Source of the DNA: Plotosus lineatus
Lineage: Eukaryota > Chordata > Actinopteri > Siluriformes > Plotosidae
Assembly: GCA_024760905.1 (NCBI GenBank)
Contig: CM045745.1
Span: forward strand, 17,432,782 to 17,496,781
Length of the DNA stretch: 64,000 bases
Reading direction: 5' to 3'
Shown here: piece by piece, positions 42,520 to 55,800 of the stretch
Position numbering within the stretch: the first letter of the stretch is position 1
How the letters are laid out: each line of letters starts with the position of its first letter
Notes under the pieces: model-generated
What the model saw: the letters and a program-made list of their open reading frames with translations, nothing else
What the model was told of the DNA's origin: nothing
The model's database searches: none
Translations under genes and position numbers: made by a program

Positions 42520-42860
42520 ATAAGTCTTTTCTATCACTTATCCATCAGGGTCATGGTAAGGGCCCAGAAATTGGAGTCAATCGCAGCTGACTTCATGCAG
42601 GAGGCGGGCCACACCCTGAAGAGGTCACCAGTCTACTGCAAGGTTAACACAAACACAACCATTCACATCCGTGGACAATTCACAGTACTCAGTTGGTATG
42701 ATTCAAGTGTTTGTGTTGCAGAAGGAAACCAGAGGACCTGGAGGAAAAACTACGCAGACACAGGAAGAACATTGGCCCCGGTTGGCCTCAAGGTTCAACC
42801 AGCAGAACCTTTTTGTTGTAAAATGACAGTGCTAAGCCCTGCACCACTCTTGTGCCTTTC
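42520..42860 (-). mobile_element. Family-2 SINE
   Basis: Reverse-oriented: tail at the left (CTTATCCATCAGGGTCATGG), body, and a head near 42830-42860. It lies downstream of the plaa 3' end. Confidence 0.65.
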
Positions 42861-43153
42861 TAGCAGTGAATCTCAGTCTTTAATCATGTTCTATACTTAC
42901 TGTATATATTATAATAATTACTCGCTGTATATAGTACAGAATATCACCATGTGAAAGATTTCGATTTCCCAGGCTATCATACATATAGGAGAATGAATGA
43001 AAATAAATTTGTTACACTCAGAATTAGGTTTAGACGCTAGCCAGCTGACCTTTGTAGATACCGCACTAAATTCTGTCTCTTCCATATAATCCTGATAGAG
43101 GGGATAATATGGTCACATGACAGTGTATTAGGAGGGATTACCAAACACATTAT

Positions 43154-43159
43154 TTTATT
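43154..43159 (-). terminator. plaa: Candidate plaa polyadenylation signal
   Basis: TTTATT on + (AATAAA on -) lies 124 nt beyond the plaa stop, giving a short 3' UTR. Confidence 0.5.
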
Positions 43160-43282
43160 CTCATCATGCATTCATTCAGGTCATTCATCACCAGGAAACA
43201 AAAACAAAGGAAACTAAGTGCTGAGCAGCTGCAATGTCAGACGATCACTTAAAACCACTGCAGTCAGACAGGCAGTGTGACA

Positions 43283-43854
43283 TCACTGCAGTTCATCCAG
43301 TAGCAGTCGACAGCACTCGCCCAGTTTAGCTGGGTCAGATACGCTGGCATACTTTGTTATCTGTGATGCAACTCCTAGCGAGCGTGCCAGATCTTTGGCA
43401 GTGCCATCTCCGGATACTGTAGTTCCAAGTGCTATGAGAAGCCTAAACACAGCTTCTTTGTCCTGCACAGCTTCCAGAGCACTGCTAGCCACTGATAAGC
43501 ACTGCGCTTTAGCCTCAATCTCAATATTTTGGCCATGCAGCACACCTGCGTAGTTCAGCACCAGAGTGGCCAGAGCCACGTGAATGTTTTTATTACAGAC
43601 AGAGCGGAGCTCGATGGCCCGAGAAAGAACTGCTTCCCTCTGACCCAGGAGCAGAGCACGGCCACGGGATCCAGAGAAACAGTTACACAAAATACGCAAA
43701 GCCAGCATTTGATTAGCAGCCCGGCCCTCTGGAGACATGAGGCCCAGCAGGTGGTTACAGAGACTGGCCCCTTCTGTTCCTCCACACATCTGAGCATTGA
43801 TCTCGGGGTGGCGTACAGCCAGACGCAGAATATCCAGTACAGGGAAGACGATAT
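43283..43854 (-). CDS. plaa: plaa exon 14: PUL domain and stop
   Basis: 572 nt, residues about 608-798. Alpha-helical Armadillo-like repeats: [75 protein letters not shown], and the end [10 protein letters not shown]. The PUL domain binds the C-terminal tail of p97. The antisense strand also has an open frame, which is a shadow. Confidence 0.95.
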
Positions 43855-46800
43855 CTGCGGAGACATGCAGAAACAATCAACATTACATTGTTTGGTAGAG
43901 TATGATTATTTTATATGAACTATAAAAAGATTCAGTATGGAAGAAGTGCGTTTTTTTACAGACGGATTGTTTTTTACACTTGGGATCACATGGCACAAAC
44001 AACTTCTCCATAATTCAGCACTGTGGTGTAGTAGTGAGCACATTCGCCTCGCAGCAAAAAAAAAAAAAAAAAAAAAGGCCTGGGTTTGATTCCCAGCTAA
44101 GGCGTTTATATATTCTCTCCGGCTTGTATGGGTTTCCTCTGGAGATTGGCTGTTCCAAGTCACTCCCAAGATTGAGTGTAAGTCAGGGGTGTCAAACTCG
44201 TGCCACAAAGGGCCATGTGGCTGCAGGGTTTTGTTTCAACCAAGCAGCTACACACCTGACTTGGCTCATTTAATCAACTCATCTGAGTCTTCAGGCAGCT
44301 GATTGGTCAATCTGTGTGCTCTGTACAGAGACTGACCAATCAACTGCCTGAACACTCTGCTCAGTTGATTAAATGAACCAAGTCAGGTGTGTAGCTGCTC
44401 AGTTGAAACAAAAACCTGCAGCCACATGGCCCTTTGTGGCACGAGTTTGACACCCCTGGTATAAATGGTTGTGAGAGTGTGTGGCCTGGTGAGATGTCCA
44501 GGGTGTACCCAGCCTTTGCCCAGAGTCAGCTGAGAGAGGTGCCAGCCTCCCTGCTGCCCTAATTAGGATTAAATGGCTTAGAAAATGGAATGAATGTTCC
44601 ACATAATGCCTTTGCATGCTCTCCGGCACTGATGACATCATCAGGGATATCATCAAGGCCTGCGACATTAACTTTCAACCCGAACTTATTTTATATGAAG
44701 CGGTAATTCAGGCATGATGATGTAAAGTAGGCAAGCAGGTAATCATCTCATACCTGTGTAAGCCACTTGTTATCTTCTGACACATTATTCTTGCTATAAA
44801 CAGATTAAACAAGCTGACTGCTAATATTCAAGCACATTGCAGATTGAAAAAAATATTATTAATATTTAATTCTTTTATTCCACATTTCCACACAATCGTG
44901 TTCTACATAACCATCACAGGTACAAAGGAAAAAAATAATTCCTTGTGACAAGTGTATTACCTTCAGGCCAGTGGCTGGTCCTCCAGAGAATGCTGATTTG
45001 TCCTGCTGTAGGCTGTTCTTGGCTCGTAGAGCCTGAGACTGTGAGCAGCAGTTTCTCCAGACTGCCCAACACCTCATCACCCAGCCTATGGTCCTCCGGA
45101 GCAGTGCTGTTCAACTCCCGCAGCTTAGCTAACACATACATACATGTGAGTATCTTTTGTTCCTAATCAGTACTAAATCTCTATCCAAGGAGCATTTAGC
45201 TTTTAGCAGCCGTCTTACCAAGGATCTGTGTAACATTAGCCTGCTCAAACATAACACCATCTGTTTTGGGGAAATAAATGTTTGTGACAGATTTCTGCAG
45301 AACACCAGAAGCGTAGGCACTGCCACCTGAGGACGCACGAGGACACATGAAGATGATTTTTTTTTTTTTTTTTAGTAAGAAAAAAAGGTGTACACACAGT
45401 GTTAGATGTTGTCCTACCTGTGAAGGGATCTGCCATGCCTGTAGACGCTGTAGGGGTAGGTCCTGATCCAGGTATGTATCGCCCAGCACCTACAAAAGCA
45501 CATACACAGTTGTAGATTTATGCTGAACAAAGGATGACTGCTAAAACTAGAGACGTATTAACATCTACAAAATGATCTGATCTGAAAAAGGGACATCCGG
45601 GTTAAAGGAACAGGATTAGTGAAAATTAAGGAGCGTTACTGAAAAATATTGAGCTTTCAGGCAGCAACAAGCATCAGCTTAAATTCACATCATGTCACAC
45701 TGACCTTTCGCCTGGCACCAACTGGCATAAAGTCCATGTTGGAAATGGGGCCTAACATTACGTTACCTGAATGATGTGTTTATGCTCTTCTTTTCTTTTC
45801 GGCTTTTCCCTTTCAGGGGTCGCCACAGCGAATCATCTGCCTCCATCTCACCCTATCCTCTGCATCTTCTACTCTTACTCCAACTACGTTCATGTCCTCC
45901 TTCACCACATCCATAAATCTCCTCTTTGGTCTTCCTCTAGGCCTTCTTCCTGGCAGTTCCAACCTCAGCATGCTACTACCGATATGCTCACTATCCCTCT
46001 TCTGTACATGTCCAAACCATCTCAATCTAGCCTCTCTGACTTTGTCTCCAAAACGTCTTACATGTCCTGTCATTCCTGATCCTATCCATCCTCGTTACTC
46101 CCAAAGAGAACCTCAACATTTTCATCTCCGCTACCTCCAGCTCTGCCTCCTGTCTTTTCCCCAGTGCCACTATTTCTAAACCATACAACATCGCTGGCCT
46201 CTTGTACACTTTTCCTTTCATTCTTGCCGATACCTTCCTATCACACATCACACCGGACACTTTTCTCCAACCATTCCAACCTGCCTGCACACGCTTCTTC
46301 ACCTCTTGTCCACACTCTCCATTGCTCTGGATTGTTCAGCCTAAGTACTTAATGATGTGTTTATGCTAATACTGTTAATACTCGCCATTACTATAATCAT
46401 GACGTTAGTTACAGTCATTAGTGCAGAAATTCAAATTTATTAAAAAAAAAAAATGTACCTTTGAAGACACACGTGTGCTCTGTCTAACCTGAAGATGAAG
46501 TTCAACTTGTACTTATCTAATTAGATGCCGGGGGTTAGACCTACTGGAAAGCTTCTGTCTACGTAAATGTAATAACTACTGTAATACAGTATTACTTTAC
46601 TTCAGTACAATTTCCATACGCTCTCAAACATCTAACAACATCATTATATAGTGGCTCACACCAAAAGGTAATAACTTAATAGGACTGAGCGCATACTCAG
46701 ACCGCAGACAAATATTTATAATTTTCTGTGGAGTACAGTACTTTCTGGATTGCTCACAAGAAAGGTAATTATGAAGCCCGCCTACTTTCTGAATATAAAA

Positions 46801-49800
46801 CCCATCTATCAAAGTCACAGGAGATGCTGGAGCCAATCCCAGCTGACATTGGGAGAGACGCACGGAGATGCAGAGGAAATCCACAGAGGCATGGAGCAAA
46901 CGTGCAAACTTCACATAGAAAGGCCACAGATGACCATGAGGTATGAACCCAGATCCTTCTCGCTGTGAGGCACCAGTGCTAACCATAACATCACCACCTC
47001 ACGATACTTTTCATAAAACGGTATCAGTCCGACTTTTTTTCACTCCTTAAAATGGGCATTAGCAACAGTGCAATACAGTCAGTATCAGTGCAGTCCAACT
47101 GTTGACAGAACTACCTGTGAAGGGGTCTGTTCCAAACCCTTGCCTTGGGTCTGCTGAACCTGGAATGTAACGTCCTGCCCCTAAAAAGAGCCACAGAATA
47201 AACCGATGTGGTACAACTCCACCGTTAAACTGAATTAATGTGAGATATTGATGATTAGAGAAACTGTGGTATGTGGAAGCAGTACCAGTGTATGAGAGAA
47301 GCAAGGGCAGGGAGAAGCTTACCTGTAAATGGATCAACGGTGCCGGCCGGTGCCGGGCCTAGTGTGTGTCCCTTAGTGTTTTCGATGATAAAGTTAGCCA
47401 CTTGGTCCAGGAACATGGGGTTCAAGTCATTCTTCTGCAGAAAGTTATGCGCTACCAGCCAGGGGTCATCGGTCAAGTTATAGGGCAGCTTCATTGAGGG
47501 CCCGCCCTCGTTTATATCAATGGTAAAAACAAAGTCGTACTCCTGAGGAATGAGTGAGAGTAGCAGTGGGAAAGTTACTGATGAGCTTGCTATTTTGGTT
47601 CACTATTTGGCATATTATTAAATAATACTGCATATCATATAACTAGGCAAAGCAGTACTGTATTGTAGACTAAGTGTAACACCCAGTACTGTATTTGGAC
47701 CGAATATAAAGCATACTGAACAAATCAGAGACTGATGATGAATATTTTTGAAAACCCAACCTTCTTTCAGGTGGGTCATTCAGAAATGTCATCTTCAGGG
47801 CTAAAGGGTAACCTCAGGAAAATTCCACTATGGAATTCATCAGCCAAATAATGTGTGTTTGAGAAAGTTTTGGAACGGTGGCTTGGTGGTTCAGTGCTGT
47901 CTGCTTGTCTGCTGTCTGTCTGCCTCACATCAGGAAGGTTCTGGTTTGATTCCTGGGTTTTGGTGTTTGTGTGGAGTTTTTATGTTCTCCCCATGCTTGT
48001 GGGATGCATGCTCCGCCGGGTACTCCAATGTCTTCCTGTAGTCCAAAAACATGGAGTAGGCTAAATGGCTGTTCCCAATTGCCCCAGCTGTGAGCGTGTG
48101 TAGGCCCTGCAATGGCCTGGCGAGCCGTTTAGAGTGTACTCCATTTTCGCCCAGAGTCGGCTGACATGAGTGCCAGCCAAACCCAAACCCCGCCCACCAC
48201 GTGCGCCTGCAACCAATTAGGATTAAATGGCTACGAAAGTAAATGAATGAACAAAAAAATCTTTCAAAAACCAAAACACACTATCCTGATCAGCTTGGCT
48301 GTTCAACAATGTTAATGTCCAGTTTCCTACCTTGCCTTCATATATTACACTCTTGGAGTTCTGCTTGGAGGAGCCGCCCACCACATCGCCGATCTTCACC
48401 CAGCGGCTGTCACTCACGCTCCATTGGTACGCCTCAACATTACTACCATTCTTTATGAGCCGTGTCTGTCCATCTCGATTCCCTAAGCACACACACAATG
48501 CTTCTTTAATTCCACCTTCATTTCAACTTTGCAACAGGTGCCTGCTGCTGGGGTGCATGGCACATCACTAATATTTATTATTAAAACTGATAAATCCTCA
48601 AAGTAATTACCACTAAAACAGGTTCTAGTCTGAGCTCAGACACAATCTCTGCTCACCTGGGTCATTTAAATGTTCTTTTCCTGGTAAGTCTTCTATCTTT
48701 ATGTCTCCCAGGTCTCCAGTTTTGGGGTCAATGGTGGCTTTGGAGAGCTCATCCTCGAATGCTTGCAGATCTTCAGCACTTGCTACACGGTCCTCGCTCT
48801 CAGTAAACACCCGGATAATGCCATCGCTACGGAAAATAAACAATCAAGAATTATGTACCGAAGGCAAGGTGGAGGTCGAGAATGACACTTTTGAATTGAG
48901 GCACATAACTTTTTGAGGATCTACTATACAGGAATATAAAAAGCTCTCTAAATCTAACATTTTGCAGTTTATCGGTTACATATTTTAACCAGGGGCAGTG
49001 GTGGCTGGTGGTAAGGTGCTGGATTACTGACTCCAAGGCCCACTATCAAAGGGTTGACACTGCTGTCCTCCCCAGTGCAGCTAACTGGGTTATCAAAGGC
49101 CGGGCATGTCTCTCACCATCTGTGGACCATTGCTGACTTTCGACAAGAGTGGCTGCATAGCCGTCAGCGTGTTTCTGCCCTGCGATGGTAAGCTGTCCAG
49201 GGTGTACTATGCCCTTGCCCAGAGTAGGCTGAGACGGGCGCCAGCCTCTCGCCGACCCTAATTAGGATTCAGCAGTTCAGAAAATTAATGAATGAATATT
49301 TTAACGTGACAGAATGAACTCTGTGTGCACTGAAAAGAGCAAAAGTACTGCAGTGTTCACAGCATCTTAGTATGTACTACATGGAAATTGAAATAGACCA
49401 CTCCGAATCCAAAATCTTTCTGGTTCTTTTTCCATTTTAAAAATGTGATAATGGCGACACCAGCTCTGCTCTAAGTGACCAACAAACCATAAATATCAAA
49501 GTTTTAATTCAAGTGTAAATCACTCTAGATATGTTTTAATCCCAGATAATGGGCCAACCGGATTATGTTATTCCTTTATAATATACTAATGTTATCTTAC
49601 ACTTTCGGTAATATGCAAAACTAAACAGCCTTATTGTTAGTACAGTACAGTGTAAACACCGAGATCAGCTCCATGGGTAAAAGCACAATTTAAGTACTTA
49701 AAATAAAAAAGCAATCTAAATTATCCCAAGGAGTGTGGAGGTTACCTTGCTCCTATAACAATGTCTCGATTGGGCAACAAACAGCAGCACCACACCGACT

Positions 49801-52800
49801 GAGCAGGCAGACGAATGGTCTGAGCACATTCACCATTTTTCCAAATGCGGACCGTCCTGTCCTCTCCTGTGCTTACAAAATCTTAACAGAAGGAAAATAA
49901 CATGCGAGTCATGTACGACATCAAATCAATGTTTCAGTAAATATAACGCGCACAAAAAAATTATAAATGTATACAGACAGACAGACACACACACACACAC
50001 TCCTCCCTATGCCTGTATGCATGCATACATTTCTTTTCTCATCAGCATGGCTTGAAGGGGTCATGAGATCTCAGAGTTCTCATGAGCGTGTATACATCTA
50101 TAAAGATCAGACAACTTCCTCCCCTTCTCATTCATTCCTCTCTGTTATAAACCCTTCCCTGTTCAAAATACCCTGCATCTGCACCTTGTCCATCAGGGAA
50201 AACAGCCAAACTGTAGATGTAGTTGGTGTGACCGTTGTAGACTTGAACACATTCCCCGGTCACCATCCATCGTCTGACACTGGCATCATTACTACAGGAG
50301 AAAAACTCCTCACTGTTCAGCACGGCTAATCCTCTGACACAGTCCTCATGGCCTGCAACACAAAACCCAGACTTGGCATAACTGACCCCTCGTGTCAAAG
50401 TCTCACAATATACAGTACACATTTTAAAGCCCTACTTATGTGAGATGTAAATGAGCCAAGATCACAATATTTTGTGTTTTCAATCAAGTATATTAAACCT
50501 GTACCCAGTATATTCCATATACTCTCCTCAAATACGTTATCATGCTATCTTACTTCTGGGCAGTGACTTATCCACTCATAACATCCTCAGTACTTTACAG
50601 CATGAATTCCACAAGAGATATTCCTCTGACATCCTGGTTCATGTAGACCAGGGGTCGGGAACCTTTTGGACTAAGAGAGCCAAAAAAAGACATATTTTAA
50701 AATCTAATCCTCTGAGAGCCATATGTGTGTATATATTTATTAATACTGAATACAACTAAATTGAAAAAGAAGACCAACAATTTGAGAGTATAATAAGACT
50801 GAATTTATTTTAAACAACATTGTTATAACGAAGTTATTTATTAATAAGAAAAGTACTTATTACTATTAATGCGACTTCTGGTGCTGCATGGTTTTGCTGC
50901 TGGCTTTATAGTTTGGCTGATAGATACGTGCTGAGGTTCAGCTTCATGCAGGCGTTTAGGCTTCCATCTGTTAAACGTGACCGCAGGGAGCCAAACATGG
51001 TCAATACAACAGGACTCACACTGCAGTGTTTATGTGACAGGAAGCGCATCCCAAGTTTTGGCAATCAGCTGGTCTGCGGGTTGAAGTTTTTCCATGTCTG
51101 TCCATTTGTGTTTGCTTGCCAGCTGTGCTTGGCTTCGTGCAAATGAGCTGATCAAAAACGACGGAAATTTACCTCTTTACTGAAAAACAACACGTTCAGT
51201 CTGTGGCTGTTGTTATAATCCAATAATATTACAGTTTCATGGTATCGGACCCACCCGCATGCTGGCGTACAGAAAGGATTGGCTCTCCGCTGCGCGCCAC
51301 AGTGACGTGGCATTGAAAATACAGTAGATGTATAGATTTAAATGCGCAAGATTTACTCATCTGTTTTTGTTTTATTTGATGGCTTTCTTTGTATTTTTAT
51401 TTAAATGACAGAAATTATGTATTCGTTATCTGTTAAGAAAGGCCACCTGATTTATATGAGAGCCAGATACAGTCATCAAAAGAGCCACATCTGGCTCGCG
51501 AGCCATAGGTTCCCGACCCCTGATGTAGACATTCCTACAGATTTTTCATGCTGCGAATCTCCCACTCAATCACAAAGGTGACACAATGATTAAAGTAGGT
51601 TGAATGGGAAGCCCACTGATAAACACTGAAGTCACTGTCATGTTCATAAAATCAGTTTATTACTTCTGTTTGGTGACATGGTACACCATGCATGATGAAG
51701 GCATGAAAATGGAGGTTCCTGATCTTTGTCGTGGAGAACCCCATGACCTGCACAATATAATTGTTCTCCTGCTCTGTCCCACCCACTTCAATTCACGAAT
51801 GTGAGCAAATGAGTGCGATCAGGAATGACAGGAACATGAAAAACTTTAAAATGTGCACTGACACAGCCATCATCTCCCAGGAACAGGATTAGGACTAACA
51901 AGGTGTATAAATAGTCATTCTGAAATGTGTACATGTACATGGCCAGCAGTAATATTCAAACAGACATTGGTATTAAAATGAGGAGTGATTGGTATTAGGG
52001 AGACCAAAGTGTGCTCAGGAAATATTCCCCACATCATTACACCACCCCCACCACCCAAAACTTTGTTAAAAAATGTGCAGAACATGTTTTTCCAGTCTTT
52101 ATTTGTCGACTTCAGTGAGCCTGTGCTCAGTGCAAACTAAATATTCTGTTGTTGGCTTACAGAAATACAACTGCACTTAGTCCTCTGCTCTTGTTATGAA
52201 TCCATCGCATGGTGCTATTTGGAGTTAAGTCTAGAGTGCTGTGTATAAATTCTAGATCAGCGGTTAAAGAGACTCAAACTAGCCCATCACCAACAACCAC
52301 GCCACAGTCAAAACCACAGAGATGACATGTTTCCTGTTCTGAGACCAAATACTGCACTGCTGCCCCAGGCTGATTAGATAAATGTATGAAGGGTCAGCAG
52401 TACAAGCGTTCCACGAGCAGTGGCTCAGTGGGTAAGGCTACGGGTTATTGATCAGAAGGTCAGGGGTTCAAAGCCCAGTTCCAAAAAGCTCCCACTGTTG
52501 GGTGCTTGAGAAAGGGTCTTAACCCTTCTTTGCTCAGTTGTATAAATGATAAACACAAATTGCTCTGGAGAAGGACGTCAGCCCAACACCATCACCCATT
52601 ACATTAAATATAATAAAGTTGAAGATAAGTGTTCAAGTGTCAATAATTTAAGACATGATTTATTTTTAATTAATTTATATTTCTGCAAATACTTTCCTCT
52701 CGGCTGACTTGTTCAACCAAACCTAAGTAATATAATTCCTTGTGCGTAGTCAAGCTACGATTGATCACTGTTTCACACCTATGATATAATACCTGCGGCT

Positions 52801-55800
52801 TTGTGGGCAAAAATACAGATGTAAATCAGCCACATTTCAAAACATCTGGTTGGTTAAAAGAGTGACACACACATCAGATGATATCACACCATCCCACTGT
52901 TGATTATTTGACTCCAACCTCATGCTCAGTCTTGTATAATTCCTTAAATTTCAGTTGGGAAACCTATTAAATTTAGAACACAAATACAGTGATCCCTCAC
53001 TAATATTCAATAAAACTAAGAAAAAATAGGGGAAAGGTGCAAAACAAGGCCGATTATACAAAAAAAAAAAATCCCAAAACAAACAAACAAACAAACAAAC
53101 AAAAAAATAACCCAAAACCCCCCAACAAAACTACTTACATTTTTATGTGAGGTGCGCATCTGTATGTGTGTGTATTTATATTTTATTTACATCTGCATTA
53201 TTTTTGAATGTTTAATTATTATTATAAGTATTTATAGCATTGAATATGTATTTAGTTATATTATATACACATATACGGCAGCCGGGGGGGGGTCGTCGAG
53301 CCTACTTTGTGGAATTTGGCAGTTGGGGGGTCCTTCGGTCCCCATTAACTGCGGAAAGTGAGGGATCCCTGTACTTCAATAGGCAAAAAAAATAAATAAA
53401 TAGAAAAACTGACCTGAGTATGTGTGCTCACAACGGCCTGCTTTCCAGAGTTTAATAGTTTTATCAGCGGATCCACTGAGCATCAGACCCTGCTCCGGCA
53501 AAATGACAACAGCCCACACTGCTGCTGTGTGTCCCTGCCAACGATACATGATTTAAAAAAAAAGTAAAAAAAATTTAAAAAGGGAGAGAGGCAAACAAGA
53601 GTTGATAGCATAAAGTATCACAAAGACTCGGGAGTTAACGACCTTTCCAATTGTTTAAACTGATTACACCACCGACTGGAAAATATGGAGTGTTATAAAA
53701 ATTGTTTTTTAACTTTGAACCCCTGTGTCCCCCCAGAAGAGCTGGAGGAAGTGGTTGCGGGGAGGGACATCTGGATCTCATTGCTTTAGGTTGCTGCCCC
53801 CACGACCCAACACCGGAAGAAGTGGAAGATGATGATGATGAACTTTGTTAAAAAAGCTGAGCCTCCACAAGATGGCTGGCTCGCAGTACAATTTTTAGCA
53901 CCGCCCACCCCCTTGAGGAACCCATCCCACGGAGAAATTCTGGCTTCACTCTCTTAGAACAGAAGTACATTGACTGACGCCATCCATGTTTTCACAATTG
54001 AAGTCGAGCTCTGAATGTCGGCTTACCTGTAAAGTCATCATACACTTGTCACTAAGCCAGACTTTGGCGGTTGTGTCCCACGATCCACTCAGCAACGTCC
54101 CAAACTTTCCAGCTGAGAGCGTACACACTGTGGACAGCACAAGTAGTGTTACGGTCAGTTGTTTGAAATGTTTTCACGATTAGTCAGTTTAGGGATCAGG
54201 TTCTAACGTCTCTACATATCCAAACAGATCGGCTTGTCTGTGAGCTGATGTTTTAAGATCATGTTGGATGAGTTTCCGTAACATACAACTAAAATTTCAA
54301 CTTCCAATTGTCCCTCAATGTATACTCAGTCCATATCAAGACGCACCACTCACGAAATCTGGAATAGCTCCACGGGTTGATATGTGAAGTATATACTTAT
54401 GATGCATTTGAGATAATGAATGATTTAAGAAGGCATGTAAAGATCATTCAATTTCATTCACGATAATGTTAACGCGTCAATATGGGGCCAAAATAAGGAC
54501 GTCGTGCATGCAGGCCTGCAGCTCGCAGACGGTTCTGTACGGTGTTGGGGTGAATGAATCCACATCGTCCTTGAACTTGAGCAGCCGTTCTTGTCGCTGG
54601 TAGTGTTCGGTCTCAGACATGATCCCGTACGATCTGACAGTTCTGACGTGTCGTTGTCACACGTTGTCGACCCGGTCGAGGACGGTCCCGAGTGCTCCCC
54701 GTTTGTAGAAACCTTTGATGGAGTCATGTGATCGTTGTGTGTGTGTGCGCAGTGTAGTCGTCTGGCAATTTCACTGGTGCTGGCACCATTTTGAAGCCTG
54801 CCTATGGCACGTTCACGTTCAGGGGATGTAAGTCGCGGTATCATGTCGGCTTTTCACAAGTGTCAGTGAACAAGTGAAGTTTTATTCGGATTCACACGCT
54901 TTTAAAGGCAACGTGTGCACAAATTCAGAGTGAAATTCATTTTTCCTGTGGCGTGCGTGCAAAATGTTGCGTTTTTTTGCGAAAAATTGCCTAGCGTTAC
55001 AGTTAACATGCAATTCTCGCATTTCTTGCACCTGGCATGTCGGGTGACATCACTGTAGTGTTGTTGAATAAAAATTATATTGAAGTTCATTTGAACTTAA
55101 ATATTGACTTTTTTCAAGTGGTGCGTTTTCATGTGTACTCAGTATATTTAACTCAAGGTAAGCACATGTTTGTGCACATTGCACCGTTTCATATAAAAAA
55201 GAAAGGAATTAACATCTAGTAACTTTGCTATTGCATCATATTTGCCCACATTTCTAATTCATTATTAGTAGCATAGCATAACAGAGAAAATGCCTGAAGC
55301 GTGTTGCGATTGTTCCACATTCATGAAAATCACAGAAATCAAAAAACGTGATTATGGAAACTGCCCACTTTGCACTTCAGGCAGATTCACTTAACACCAC
55401 CTGTGTTTTTGTGGCCCTTTAGAGTGAAGAGTGGATCTGGCCTATCCAAAGAGAAGACGCAGATGTTGTAGTCGTTGCTGCCGGTGGCGATGAGGCCACG
55501 GGGGTAGGTCTCATTGGGGGCGATGATGCAGACACAGGACACGAAGTTGGTGTGGCCGTTCATGCAGTGCATCTCTGTGAAGCCCCTGTTTTCCCTACAG
55601 AGTCACAAATTACAGAAAAGGACACAACATGGTTCATCTGAATTCAGTTTAACACTTTTTCAGTTTCACACTACTGTTCTTGGCCTTACTTAATTACACC
55701 GATCCCTCGCTACTTTGCGCTTCAATTCATGTGGCATCATGTGGAAATATTCATCGAATAAAAAAATAAGGACATTAAGGAAGCATAGTGGAAAAGGTTA

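Noticed and set aside
42505..42954. 149-codon + strand frame
   Set aside because: Most of it is the complement of a family-2 SINE; the residue string matches the antisense of SINE text seen elsewhere.
43529..43918. 129-codon + strand frame opposite plaa exon 14
   Set aside because: It is the antisense shadow of the well-conserved PUL exon, with no splice or domain support.
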